Positions 14,990-27,628 of a DNA stretch of 64,000 nucleotides are shown here, one piece after another (position 1 is the stretch's first letter; every line of letters begins with the position of its first letter). The notes beneath the pieces were generated by a model. The model worked only from the letters and a program-made list of their open reading frames with translations, was not told the DNA's origin and ran no database searches. The stretch is from contig NC_133934.1 in assembly GCF_031877795.1 (NCBI RefSeq), positions 26,973,716 to 27,037,715 of the forward strand. The letters run 5' to 3'. The DNA comes from Strix aluco (Eukaryota > Chordata > Aves > Strigiformes > Strigidae). The position numbers and the translations under genes were made by a program.

Positions 14990-15330
14990 CATTTGAAGGT
15001 TGTTCTAGAACCTCACCCCACTCAGGGAAGAAACTGTCTAAATTCCAGCTTAAGTTTATTCATGCCAGTTAATATCTGTTTGTTCTTGTGCCAACATTGT
15101 TCTTTAGCTTAAATAGCTCCTCTCCCTTTCTAGTGTTTATATCCCTGCTGTATTTGCAGATTGCAATCATATCCCCCCTCAGGCCTCATTTGCTAGGCTA
15201 AACAAGCCAGGCTTTCCTTGTCTCCTCCAGAAAAACTGGCACTTCTGTTCCCCAGCCCCTCTCTGCACCTGTCCCACCCGCAGTACGGGTGAGAGGACCT
15301 GTGCCTGGCACTCCCCAGCAGCTCGCATCC
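14990..15330 (-). mobile_element. CR1/L3-like LINE relic, antisense
   Basis: The plus strand contains the typical antisense CR1 signature, with ATCATATCCCCCCTCAGGCC and then GCTAGGCTAAACAAGCCAGG around 15,165-15,215. These are the complement of the 'gcctggagaagagaaggctgaggggggatatgatt' type region of CR1 in birds and reptiles. Upstream sequence to about 14,990 shows weaker similarity. No open reading frame survives. Confidence 0.6.
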
Positions 15331-16583
15331 ATTCCACCACTCCTCCTGCCATTGTCCTGGCCTAACATGCTCCACCATCACCTTTACTTTCTCCATGGCA
15401 GCAGGACAGCAGCAGCTTGGGCGGGGACAAACTAATGCACCCAGCACATCTCCTGCTCTGCTGTTCCCAACAGTGGACCTCCTTGCTCACAGCAGGGAAC
15501 AAAGGCTAGGAACGTACATGTGGTATAGTTTGTTTTCAGCGTGGATTGATTTGTTCAAGTGTGACTGCACATTCTAGGTCAGAGCTTCCAAAAACATGGC
15601 TCTGCTATCTGACAGAGATGTAATCAGTTGATTACTCACCACTACCTATCAACTACCAGAATTCATTCTAGTTTTTCACTGCCTCTGGTAAAAAAATCCT
15701 TATAGTAGGCAATCTCAACTACACAAATTCCTCCCTAACTAGCTCCTGAAGTCATCACTCTCTTCAGCTCAAACCCTGCACCAGCCCTCTCTAGGCTTCT
15801 CAGGCATTGCCTAAGGAAGCCACCATCCCTCCTGATCCAGGGCACAGCAGAGTCCACCCAAACCCCACCAGGAATGACCAGTTTAGTAACTGGTGCCCAA
15901 CTTAGCTGCAGAACTGAAAAACAAAAGAAATAATCCCAGTTTCCAAGTCGTGCATGCCCTCTCCTAGGAAATTATTCCCACACTGTTGTAATCTACTGCT
16001 TAGAAGCCTCTTTCACCAGGAAGGGCATGTTCACTTGTACCGCTTCAGAGACAGGAATCTTCCTCCTCATTACAATCAAGTCATGTATTCTTCGTAACAC
16101 ACGCTAAAACTATTCTTCCTCCTGAAGAGTCCTCTCCAAACCTCGATTTCCCTTAAGTGGCCAAAAAATCCAAAAATACAAGCCAAAAAGTATTCCAACA
16201 CTCATCACTGTAAAGGAAGAGCAAAAATATCCGCACTCAGCATGGCTGTTCCAGGCAAGGAAGTTAATCAGCCAAGATTTTGTCCCAAGGTCACTGTAAG
16301 AGGATGTCTCTCCCTTTAAGTGCTAGGACATCTGCACACTTATTTTAACCAAATGCAATTATGCAGGCAGAAAATAGTTTTAAACTCAAGACAGACAAGT
16401 CATTTATAGGCTTTCAGAAAGTACTAGAGCATGAGATGGCAGGATGATGACATGTCAGATCTAGAACGAACTGGAGGAACACACTGGCGACCCAAAGGAC
16501 ACAGCAAGCCTGCAGCAGCTCAGCAACCTGTACCTCGGCTTCTGGGGCAAAACAGCAGATCTTCAGTAAAGCACTGAAACTCG

Positions 16584-16641
16584 CTGCAGATACTGTTATC
16601 CTGCACAGCTTACTGCAGATACCGTTATCCTGTACGGCTAC
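16584..16641 (+). repeat. 29-nt tandem duplication (two copies)
   Basis: Two adjacent 29-nt copies begin CTGCAGATAC at 16,584 and 16,613 and differ at a handful of positions (TGTTATCC/CGTTATCC, CACAGCTTA/TACGGCTAC). It is a small local duplication with no evident function. Confidence 0.85.
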
Positions 16642-17099
16642 CGACAGCATCCACAACGCACAAAGCCTACCAGCCCATCACCAGTCCTTGGTTTTAGTTT
16701 AAAGCACTTATCCTCCCTAATGAGCAGGAGCCCAGCCAAGAATTATAAAACCCTGCAAACAAGCAGGCAAAGCAATGAAGTACAAATACGAACTATTACA
16801 CTTTCCATCTTATTTCATCTGTCTGAATTCATTCCCCCTCTAGCCACAACGAGAAGTAGCTCCGTTGCTGTCATGGGACCCAAGCGAATTCCTAAAAACT
16901 TCAAGTGGGATTAAATGGGGTCCACGTTTTGTTCCAAGTATTGTGGTTTTGCAGACTCCCATTTGCAATCCCGCGCGCAATCCTCAAGTACGATTTAATC
17001 ACAGAGCTGAACTCGCAAAGCCCACTCTAATAACCACCTCCTGATTAATTAAAAAAAAAAAAAAAAAAAGAGGCTACTTCTACAGGCACTTTTGCCACT

Positions 17100-17870
17100 T
17101 TTCATGCCGTCTCTACCTTACACGTCCCCGCTAGCAGAACAAGACCGGCCGCCGGCGGGAGGGAAGCCCCCGCTCGCCCCGCGGCTCCGGCCAGCTCCCT
17201 GCAGCAGCGGCAGCGCCGCAGCACCTCAGCACGGCGGCGGAAAACAGAGGGAGCGGGGCGGCGGGCTGGCGGCGGCACCCCGCAGCCGCAGGCCGCCCCG
17301 GGCCCGGCACGCCCGAGGCCGGGATGCGCCGGAGCCGCCCCAGGCAAGGGCGGCGGGGCTCTCCCCCGGCCTCCTGCCCGCTCGCACCGGCAGCGGGCCG
17401 GCCGGAGCGGCGGCACCGCGGGCGGCGACGCACCGGGGGCCCTGCCGCGGGACGCGCAACCCTGCGCTTCCTCCCCCCCTTTCCCGGCCCGCCGCGCAGC
17501 GCACCTGCCCGCCGCTCCGCGCTGCGCCGCCCGCCCCGGAGGCGCCCGTAGCCCGCTGCGGGATGCGGCCAGTCTTCCGGAAACGCTTCCCAGCCCGCTG
17601 CGCTTACCCAGGAAACGATTCCGGCCGCCGGCCGCCGCCGCCGCCGCCCCTCCTCTCCCTCCGCCCCGGCCGCCGCCCAGAGCCGCGGGCCGCAGGGGCC
17701 CGGGCGGGCGGGGCGAGGCGGGCGCTGAGGGGGGGCGCGCGCCGCGGCGCCATGTTGTGTGTACCCGCCGGGGCGGCCGGCAGCCCCCCGCCCCCCGCCC
17801 GGCCCGGCCCCGGCCGGCGCCCCCTCAGCGCTGCGGCACCGGGGGGCTGTTAGCCAGCAGCTCGTCGGTA
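17100..17870 (-). promoter_or_regulatory. APBB2: CpG-island promoter of APBB2
   Basis: A sharp transition from AT-rich sequence into about 750 bp of very GC- and CpG-rich DNA marks a CpG-island promoter. There is no TATA box. On the minus strand a YY1-like element (AACATGGCG, 17,756-17,748) sits where a TATA-less promoter would place it, just inside the transcript. A splice donor follows on the same strand at 17,607. Together with gene order this points to the APBB2 start, firing leftward. The 253-codon plus-strand frame and the overlapping minus-strand frames here are compositional artefacts. Confidence 0.7.
17608..17770 (-). other. APBB2: Probable APBB2 first exon (5' UTR); upper edge inferred
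   Basis: The minus strand reads TTTCCTGG then GTAAGCGCAG, a good splice donor whose intron starts at 17,607. Exon 1 would run from the TATA-less start region (about 17,760-17,780, not determinable by eye) to 17,608. APBB2 (FE65-like 1) is a cytoplasmic and nuclear adaptor with a WW domain and two phosphotyrosine-binding domains that binds the APP family; none of these domains is encoded here, consistent with a non-coding first exon. An ATG at 17,753 opens a 49-codon minus-strand frame. Its stop spans the donor itself, so it is either an upstream ORF or a chance frame. Confidence 0.5.
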
Positions 17871-20663
17871 GCCTCCAGAGCAGCTGTCCTTCCGTGAAGG
17901 GGTAGGGTTTATGCGCGGGGGCAGGTGTACCCCTGAAAAAAATGAAAAATCATTTTTTCTCCTTAGGGGAAAAAAAGAAGAGTCGGGCTCTTGCTTGGCG
18001 AATGTAATAATACCCAGATCAAGGTGAGGCCGTAGCAGCTACGCACCTGAAATGCCACCTGCTGTATCCTAGCACTCCTCCAGCAATAACAAGAGCCAGA
18101 GGTAGATAGCCCACCTAGAGATTTGGAAGCCCACCTAGAAGAATGGGTTATTTTTCACACTGGACATAGGTTCCAGTAGCAACGTGGGGTGGGTTAAACG
18201 TGGCTGATGAACATCAGCGAACCCCTCTAGTTGAGCACTAACGGAGGGTGCTTGACACCCACATAGCTCACCAGGCAGCTGGGTTCTGGTGGGTCTCAAA
18301 AGTTACATAGCCAGCATGGGCAGAAAACGGGGTATTCTCAAGTGCAGAAAACAAGTAAAAGGACCAGTGCTGGAAACTTCACTGCTCTGACCTGCTTGCA
18401 GTACTACAGGGTAAGGCTGAGTGTAAATCCCTGGGCATATCTTGAGATGGATGAGTAGAAAATCACAGCAACACCCCAGACAGTTAGTAGTGAGGCTTAA
18501 AGAACACACCCATGGGAAGGTCCTTCTGTTTAAAGCCTTCCAAATATGTGGGATTTTGTCTGTTCTGACAAGATAGGCTTTTGAGATCACAGGGGAGGAA
18601 ACTGCTCATTGCTAAAGCAAAAAATTCAACATGGGATGGTAGCTCGGTGGAAAGCATGTAACTACTAACAGAACTTTTACTCCTACACCTTCTAACAATC
18701 TTAGGAAGTCCCTGGAAAAGCAGATGCAAAACAATCAGCAGTAAAATACAGTGTTGTATTGGAGAGACCAAAGACATACAAGGAGGTAAAAGAAGACTCT
18801 TACAATAATGAAATGGCCAGCCTCCTCTTAAATGAAAACACATTTAGCAATGCTATTGAAGTGCCCAAGTCTACTTTAAAATTTATCACACCATTTATAA
18901 TGGCAAATCTATTTATCTGAAAGAGATGATTTTTCTTATGCATTCCAGAACCTTCTTCAATATTTCGTTCCCTGGCTTTGCAACTATGCTCCTGATAACA
19001 GCAGAACGCTCATGAACTAAGCACAATTAAAGGGATCAATAAGGAATATAGGATCTTCCTAAGAGAGAGGAGAATAGGAATATAGCATCTTCAATTAGAC
19101 ATGTTTATGGTTGTAGAAGATGATATTGACATCCACCAGCCTAAAGAACACGAAAAAAAAAAATTGCAATTATAAACACTACAGTGATGAACAAGAAGAA
19201 GCCAACAATTAGGCAAAGATGTAATAATTCAGAGCAAGGCACCTGCGAATTATATTTAATACTTAATAACTTACTCTTAAATGTATTGTTCTTGTTTGTA
19301 GTGGCACCCACATTTTTCCATTTATCTTAAAATTGGACATACTTTAATCTTCTAATTTGTTTAAAAAGAGCAACACTTTCATACGCTAAAACTCACATTT
19401 TCATTTATATTTTTAGATCCAAAACTATGACAAAGCTGCAAAAAAAGCCTCCAAATAGTTCTAATAATCTGTAATACAAACGTGTCATCACCATCAGCTC
19501 CAGAAGGACCAACCACCTCCTGAAACATACAAAGGTGATCACATTCCAGCACTTGCAAATCAGGGTGCTTCCTTCTTCAACAAAGCACAACATCCAGCAG
19601 GAGGGAAAGCTTTTACTGTTTGACAGCATAGTGGAGCAGAACTCTCCCTGGAATTCCCACTTTATCTATTGGAGAGATGCAAGACAACTCTCAGGTTACC
19701 CAAGATTATTAGTCAATAGCCTATTAATATCTTTCCCTGACAGAAATGGCAAGGCAGTATACCCATAAATTCACATGCCTTTGATGAGAAGTGTAAAAGC
19801 ACTGCATTGTGGTTTTCACTATGCGGTTAAAATTATGATTAACATTTAGTTACATAGCCTATATAGTGCACTTCGGATTGCAGTGTAGTAAGCGGAGCCA
19901 TAAAAATGAAGCGTTGAGGAAACTAAATAAGGAATTTCATACACATCCTAATTGGACAGCCGCTCAATACACTCAGACTTCTCAGAAACATTTCCAGGTG
20001 GATGTACTGCTTGCATAGGCTCAGCCAGTCTCATCAAATATAGATCTCTTGGTTCAGAGCACTCTGTTGTGTTAACTTTCCAAGTACAACGAAATAGTTC
20101 CTGCAGCTGTGGCCTTCAGGAATTGATACAGAGCACTTACCGCCTCTGTACTTAAGACACAAACTTCTCGTTAAATAGTGTTCATAAACATAACAGGGAA
20201 AAAAAAGAAAAAAGAAGCCTTTCTATATTATCAGCTCATACCAAAATCATTTCATCATCATCTTGCTGTTTCTATGTGTGAACTATGACTGCAAATTTAT
20301 TTCAGTCAAAGTCCATCTGACTTTTCGACAAGGAATGACTGCCCACAGGAGTCTCCACTGGCAAGTAACCCTCTGCACCCAGCTACGGGTCTGCTTCGGG
20401 ACCGACCGTGCCCCACAATGTTCTCTCGGTAGAAGTTCATAGTTTCTCCCCTGCTTTCTTCTACAGACCGGCTTTTTACTTAAGGCTGAAGTACTCAATG
20501 ATCCCATCTCTTGAGAAACTTGTTTCTCGCTGCAGAGGAAAGTAGGGAAGAGGTGAATCTGAAATAAGCAAGGCTACCATCTAGTGGTGCAACTAATATT
20601 TCAGAGGAACCTACGCCATCAAATAACCTTTTGCTAAATATATTGATCCTAAACCCAAGCTTA

Positions 20664-20707
20664 ACATAGAAATCTAATTAGGAAGACATAGAAATTTAAT
20701 TAGGAAA
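20664..20707 (+). repeat. 22-nt tandem duplication (two copies)
   Basis: Two adjacent copies of a 22-nt unit start ACATAGAAAT at 20,664 and 20,686 and differ at two positions. No function is apparent. Confidence 0.85.
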
Positions 20708-23700
20708 ATTCAGTTAGAGCAGAATGGTAATTTTCTTCAGAACTGTTTCTCTAACATTCTCACACAGCTCGCTGTGACATTAAGCCTCCATCTTAAAATA
20801 CTAAATCAAGTAATTTTCCAGAAAGAATGAAAAGCACCCCACACATTGCACACGCAGCTAGGAGATTTAAGAATTAGACTTGTAGCATGTAATTTTTCAT
20901 TACGGTCTTGAACATGCTCAGAGGGTTCAGTCCCCTCCCCCAGACACATTGCTTCCCAGGACCTGTGTGAAAGCATGTATTGCTCCCATTATTTTGGGTT
21001 CCTGTCTCATTAGTCCTCCATGGGCAAGCATATAAAGAAAGACTAATCCTGCCATGGAGGAACTTCCCTGTGTTACTTAAGGAGACGCAAAAACCACGAG
21101 CCAGTCTCAGGTAAGATTACTCCAGTAGTTTAATCAAGCCAGGAACTAAATCGAGGCCTCCTGTTATACTCAGGGAGCCCTCTCCTGTCCACTGCATTAG
21201 ATATCTCGGGCACGTTACCACTACATTAACGAAGGCTGTATGGGAAGAAGTGCAATCTGGAGCAATTTGCAGGCCAGCAGTTTGCTGATTTCTTGACATG
21301 CCAAGCAAGGCAGAATGATAATTTCAAAGTTTCTTTTTAGCTCTTCAGGAATGCAAAGCCTTGCATCCAGGAATGGCTGTAAAGTAACTTACAAAAGATC
21401 TCTGATATCAACGAGGTGCAATTCTCTGATCTCTGCTTTCTCTGCCTGTGATACAGAAGTATACTGAGATTTCCTACGGGTGGGGTGAAGGAAAGGTAGC
21501 CTGGTCTGGCCCCCAAGCACGTAAACTCCTTGTTTACATGATGCGTTTACCTAGCCCACCCACTCATCCAGACAGGGGCACCCCCATTTTTTTTAATCAT
21601 TACAGGTAAGTTCTGGGGCAGGCGAGCAGGGTGACTGTGTTAGCTTCCAAACAATTACAATATTTGAAATGGGAGAACATACCAACTGACCACTGCAGGA
21701 AAACAGTTCAGTTTGGACATCCTTCTAGCTGGAGGGGCCAGGCAAGGGAAAGCTGCTGTTGTAAGAAAAAGCTGCTATTAATGCAGGGTTTCTAAATGCT
21801 ACACCAGCTGCTTAGACACTCTGCTAGAAGGCAGTAGGTGCTTTCAGAGCTGACCTTTCAGCAAACTCTGTGTACTGTTTTAGGTGGCTCTGGTGAGCAA
21901 AAATACTCAAAAGTTGCCACAGAGCAAGGCCTGTAATTATACGTAGTCAAAGAGAATAGGTCACACTTGCAAAGCTGACATGTAGCTAGATTTTCTTGCC
22001 TTGGCTGCTTAAAATTGGAAGTATAGCCCTGCTTTCTGATGGGCACCGAAACGAAGATCTCCAATATTTTTCTACAACTGAGAAATAGGAATACAACAGA
22101 GATTTTGCAATACAGCTTGCCTTTGACTCTCCAACTATTTTGAGAAAGCAGTTGTTCAAACAGTACAAAATAAAGCACAGCTTAGACGTTTTAGGCCAAC
22201 ACCTCTCCACTGCCAGCAGTTGCTGTGTTTCAGCCCTGGTGCTCTCACACCTTGGAGCTTTCCCTGAAAGTGCTGCACTGCTGGTTCTGGTTCCCGCCGG
22301 GCAGGCGAGGATGGTGCAGCAGTACAGCTCCCTGCGAGGCAGTCAGGAAACCCACATCTCAGGCCAGAATGGCTAACCCACTCATATGCTAGATATGCAT
22401 ATATATACCTTAACATCCACTAATACACGTTAATTAAGAGCTGTAGAAAGCTAAGATAAAGTTGGAAACGCTAGGTTTACTAACGACAGAAGGGCAGTGC
22501 TTTGTCTCTGAAACAAGAGAGACAAAAGTCCAGTGTCTAATGTCCTAAATACAGCTAGAAAAGCCCAGGCTGCAAATGCACTCAATGGGAATTTTGCCCT
22601 ACGTGTATAAACATACACTGGAAAGAGCAGCATGTTTTGCGCTTATATTTGCAGCTGCAGAACGTGATACAGTCCCATTGTTTTTCTGATCCATAGTGTA
22701 GTTTCCCTCACCATCTAAATATTCTTCTCCACTGAGACAGGGATTTGCTTCACCGTGCACATTCGTAAGCTAAACACCTCTGCTAAAACGATTAGGCTCA
22801 AGGGCCAAACGATGGTGTTCTTACCCACATGTGCTTTGGGTAAATACTTCAGAACAGTGCTTGTTAAACCAATCTTCAGAAAAACAGTTTCTCCATCAGT
22901 GACAAACACTGGCGAAACATTTCTCTGAAGGTGGGGGAGTGGGAAATACTCTCCTTGTATAGTGTGGAAAGATTCCTGGAGCAGAGTGGGAGGAAAGCCT
23001 CCCTTTCTCCCCACTCTGGATGCTCTGAAACCAGCCTCTGAAGACACACAGGAGCCCCTATAGAGTTAGGCTCTGAGAGTGGCTCAGGGCAAAGGCATGC
23101 CTGGAAGGGGTGATATTTCCCGACTGGGCTTGTTTCACTGTGTTTTTAATGTTGAGCCAAGACTAATAACCTTCCACTGGTGACATCTGCAGCAGTGTCA
23201 GAGCGGCTGGGCCCCCATACTGCTGCATCTCCCAGCTGGTAAGAGCAGCACCAGCACGTACAACACAACTGCTTTGCATTAGCAATACACTGGGTGGTCA
23301 CCATGTGTAAAACACTTTGTGACAGAATTAAAACTTAACGAAAGGGTTACGTTCTGCCAGATGTACTTCTGGAAAGTGGTTATTAATGTGGGGTTAAGTC
23401 TTCCATTCTTACACATTTTGAAATCAAAGCCTTGTTTTATAAGTACAAGTGAACAGCTACTGTTAATTTGTAATTAACATAGGAATTGGTATAGCAAGAC
23501 TTTGGAGATCTGAGTGGCTAAAAAGCACATCCTGAATTCTGCTAGCATGACTCAGGGATTGTTTAATGCTTCTACATGCTGTTAGAGAGTAGAGAAGCAA
23601 GAGCAGCTCAGATCTAGGTCTGTGAGGCTTTATGTCTACCATGGTCACACTGAGAAAGAGTCAGAGCTGTGCTACCTTGAGTCACTTCTGAGTCACCAGC

Positions 23701-23720
23701 CTGCCAGAGCTGCACACCAA

Positions 23721-23760
23721 ACATACATATATATATATAAATATATATATATACACACAC
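23721..23760 (+). repeat. AT/CA dinucleotide microsatellite
   Basis: An imperfect (AT)n array runs into (AC)n. It is a probable length-polymorphic simple repeat. Confidence 0.9.
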
Positions 23761-26700
23761 TGGCTAGGAACTCTAAGATATGCCATAGGCCTTAGGAGTG
23801 ATGAAGAGGAGGTAGTTTGGGACTGGCTCAGATGAAGAAAATGTCTTTCCCATGCAGTCCCACACAGCCAGCCCACTTCAGAACAGGACTAGATAGGCAG
23901 GCAGGTCTCAGGGCAATCCAGGGAACTCAGGCTCTTGGCTTCTCTTACTGGACTGGCAGCAGCTCTGTGCCAACATCGCTCCTCAGGTGAAGTAGCTCTA
24001 ACAGAAGAACTCCGCACAAACTGTCTGCGGCTGAGGCTTTACTTCAGGGCACTCCTCTAATTAAAAACAAAATCGCCACACTTCTCCAGAGTGTGCACAT
24101 GTGGATGAGGAAGTAAATCCTTTAGCACAAGTTGCTGTAAATGTGTGGTATGCATGTCCCTGTTGATGTATAGGAGTTAAGGTTGGCTTGTACTACCTAA
24201 GACATTTTTCAGAGAAAATTCTGAGCCCAGCACTCCTTATTTCAGAATTTGTATAGGTGGGGGTGAACATGTATATAAGAATCAGCTGGAAACATTTCAC
24301 CAGAAGACTACTCATACGATACAGCAAGAATACAGGACCACATGGATGTCTGTAACAAAGCAAGCAACTTTCAGGATTCTGTGGCTGAGTTAGCTAAACA
24401 GCACTTTATTTTGTTCACTGATTTGGAGTGAACTGATTTCAACTTTAAATTCTGCTAAAGGCCTTCATTTGCATAAAAAAGACAGGACTAAGGAATGTCT
24501 TTTACATCTGGGTCAATGCCCATCCCCTCTTCCCTCCCCCCAAAAGAAGATAAGCTGACCTCCAGGACATAGCGTGAGATGGTTTGTGCTGCTGAACTGG
24601 AGGAGTGACAACATTTCACAGTAAACCCCCTTCACATGAGAGTCCTTGTCTGCAGGTGCCTCTGTTGTCATGAAAGCAGGAAGAGCTCCTTTTTTTTTTT
24701 TTTGCAACAGACATGAAAGCTCTTGCTATTCCTTTCTGGCAGAGCCCTACCTCTCCCTTCTTCATCCAACAGCAGGCAAGCCAATTTTTTCATTTTCTCC
24801 TCACATTCCCCCGAGAAACACCAAAGCCACACTAGCATGTAAAGAGACCACAGGTGATAACAGACTTGGTCCAGAAGTTAGGTCCCTCCTTAGCAGCTCC
24901 CTAAGGCATATATTCTGTCCTTTCCCTGAAAAGGTTTCATTCTTGAGGATGGAGACCACTGATGTAAAGAGGTATTTGGGAGGTGGCCCATGCTTTTCCC
25001 TCAGCACCCCCTACACCTGAGGAAGTGCATCTCTACCACCTTAAAAGTACTAGTGAGTCACTGTCTTGATATCCTTTCAGCTGACTGACAACATTCCTCA
25101 GCTCTCTTCATTTTTCCCCTACTCTCCTCCAGTTTAAGAGTGGATAGTGCTCAGGAGATTATTTGGAGCGGCCTATTTTGTTTCACAAAAAACTCAGCCT
25201 ACTGAAGGTAAACTTTTCTAGCAATCCCAGAGGAGAGGCTGTGAGTGCTTTCTGGGTGCTATGTATGGCTGATGAGGATTCAAAAGCAAGTCTAAAGATA
25301 GGGTTTGCTAATTAAGTTGTGACTGAAGAAACTGAAGACTGCAGGGGAGAAGTGGACTGGGGTCACCCCAGGATGGCCTGGCACAACACAGCACTTGGGA
25401 AGAGGCACGGTGTGTTACAAGAGAGTGCACTGCAAGAGTCAAGTGCTGCAACCAATAGTTTAATTCAACATGGCTCACCTTGTTTTCTTTTGTGCCTGTT
25501 AATCTGAGGAACGCATAGAGTGGATGAAAATGTTAAGTAGGGATGTAAATCCTTATCACAGATCATCCAAGTGCTGCATCAAAATTAGATTCATTATTAT
25601 TAGCTATTACATGTATTACACTAAAACATTGCAAAAATGAGGTCCTCTTACTTGAGATGTATATTTTACCTCTCTAAATAAAAGCACTAATCCCAAGAAT
25701 GTATAAATTAACAAAACAAAGACAGAAGAAAGGAGGGATTGTTCTCCTCTACTAGACTAGACTAGAAAGATGGATTGTTCCTGCCTGTAGAGGAAAAAAG
25801 GTGGCTTGCTAACATCACCAAAGAAAGCATTTGAGGGAAAGGAGACACATGCTGATTGCCCAGGTGATAATATATTGTCTTCCTTATCCATCGAGACAAG
25901 GCTCGCAAGCTTTCATATCAAGTAAAAGCAGATAGTATATAATTTCATTGGAAATTAAGACACCCTTGTCAACAATGATATCCCTCCTGCCTTTCTTTGT
26001 GGAAGGAGAATGGAGTCACTCTCTGCTTGTCCTACTTCTACCATGAAACAAAGCATACTATTGGTATGCCTCTGATAGACACCATCACCATATGTTGAAT
26101 GTGATTTTGCAGAGGAACTAGGTGAAAAATCTTAAGCATCCTGCCAGACAGATCTGAATTCAAGAAAACCATGGCCACACTCTTCAGAACTGCAACTGTC
26201 AAGGCAGGCCTTCAAAGCTATATTTTAGCACTTTAACACTTCCACCTACAGACTTCCAGAAGAGCCATTGCATTCTGCAGAGTTTGTTTTTTACATGCTG
26301 GAGGACTTGGCTGTAGTTCAGAGCAATTGTAGAGTCATTGCTGGCAGTCAATACACGCAAAGGCAGTCCTTGGCAGAGCAGCCCTTCTCATCAGCCTGAC
26401 CCTTTCATCTGCATAGCTTCAGTGTTACCTCTCTTCAGCTGAGCTTCATCACAGGTCAGCCCCAGAGTTCACATTCTTCAGCATGTCTCCACCTCAGCAG
26501 TCCTTAGTCATTACATCTTCTAGTCAAAACATCCCCTCCTTATGGAGAAGGGGATAGGAGAACCTAACTTTTCCAACCTCTACATTAACTGAAGAAAGAT
26601 ACGGGTTTTTTCCCCCATCCCAATTCAGCTCTGAGCTGCTCTGAATTTCTTTCACTTCCTGGTCTTACTCCAGCTTGACGTTTGAAACATTTTAGCCCAG

Positions 26701-27115
26701 AGCTCCTGGCCCATGGACCTGGAGAGCAACTGTTGACAGCCAGGTGCTGACCGGTGACTGGACTTACGTTGCCTCACAGTGCTGGGCTGCAGTCACCGAG
26801 ACTCCTCACACAAGTATTTAAATCAACCTGGCTGTAATTCAGAAACAAACACACACCCCTCTTCCTGCTCAAAGCTTTCATTGACACCAGGCCCTCTATA
26901 AAAGCAGTCATTGGTGCTTGCCCTTTTGATCCCTCTGATCTTCTTATTAAAGGCTGGGGCACTCACACGCAGGAATTACTGCTGTGCTCCAGGCAATTTA
27001 CCTGAAGAGAAGGGGGCTGTTACTGCCTTACACAGGTCCCTGACACCCACTGTCCCTGCACTGGCCTCAGATATGTTTCTCATGTTTTATGTTTGGTACC
27101 CTGTGACACAGTGTA

Positions 27116-27628
27116 CAGGTTCTGGCTGGGATGGAGTTAATCTTCTCCATAGCAGCTTGGCATGGTGCTGTGTTTTGTATCTGTGACCAAAACAGTGCTG
27201 ATAACACACCAATGCTTTAGCTATTGCTGAGCACGGCATCAAGGCCGCTTCTGTTTCTCATGCTGTCCCTACAGCCAGCAGGCTGGGCGTGCACAAGAAG
27301 TTGGGACTGCTGACCCCAACTGACCCAAGGGATATCCCAGACCACATGGCATCATGCTCAGCAATAAAAGTGGGGGGACAGTTTTCTGGGGGGGCTGTAG
27401 CTCAGGGACCAGCTGGGCATTGGTGGGCTGGTGGTGAATGATTGGGTTTTTTTTTTGTTTTGTTTTGTTTTTTTTTTTTTTTTGTTGTTGTTTTTTTCTT
27501 CCCCCCCCCTCCCTTTGCTTATTAAACTGTCTGTATCTCAACCCACAGGTTTGTTCTCCCATCCCGCTGGGGAGAGTAAATAAGCAGCTGGATGGAGCTT
27601 AGCTGCCTACTTTGGTTAACCCACAACA
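27116..27628 (+). mobile_element. Solo LTR of an avian endogenous retrovirus
   Basis: I recognise the layout of a common avian ERV LTR. The 5' end carries GGTTCTGGCTGGGATGGAGT, a promoter-like CAATAAAAG lies near 27,362, and a T-rich low-complexity stretch spans about 27,449-27,500. The polyadenylation signal ATTAAA is at 27,521. The 3' part has the 'TATCTCAACCCACAGG' region and ends in AACCCACAACA. The 4-bp TGTA occurs directly on both sides (27,112-27,115 and 27,629-27,632), consistent with a target-site duplication. No gag, pol or env coding sequence and no second LTR are present, so it is a solo LTR. It resembles an ERVL-type family, but the exact family is uncertain. Confidence 0.8.

Larger units (their letters stand above)
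1..17607 (-). other. APBB2: Probable 5'-most intron of APBB2 (partial)
   Basis: I see no recognisable APBB2 coding exon here. The assignment rests on synteny: UCHL1 and LIMCH1 follow on the plus strand, and a CpG island with a minus-strand splice donor lies at 17.1-17.87 kb. In amniotes the gene upstream of UCHL1 is APBB2 in the opposite orientation, with a long first intron. The stretch is AT-rich, with scattered open frames under about 140 codons and no coding signature. It holds LINE relics at 12.1-13.0 and 15.0-15.3 kb, homopolymer tracts, a small GC-rich patch at 8.8-9.06 kb with an exon-like segment, and a 29-nt tandem duplication at 16.6 kb. I see nothing specific in 1-3.2, 3.3-8.7, 9.1-12.0 and 13.4-14.9 kb. 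Confidence 0.65.
17871..27115. other. APBB2-UCHL1 intergenic DNA, left part
   Basis: No gene is recognisable. The sequence is AT-rich with short chance frames on both strands (none above about 125 codons), a 22-nt tandem duplication at 20,664 and a dinucleotide microsatellite at 23,721. No recognisable LINE or LTR was seen here. Regulatory elements for the flanking genes may be present but cannot be called from sequence alone. Confidence 0.7.

Noticed and set aside
17092-17853. 253-codon plus-strand open frame rich in P, A, R and G, with several overlapping minus-strand frames
   Set aside because: It lies in a CpG island where stop codons are rare. Residues are compositionally driven and no domain is visible. 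The island is better explained as the APBB2 promoter.
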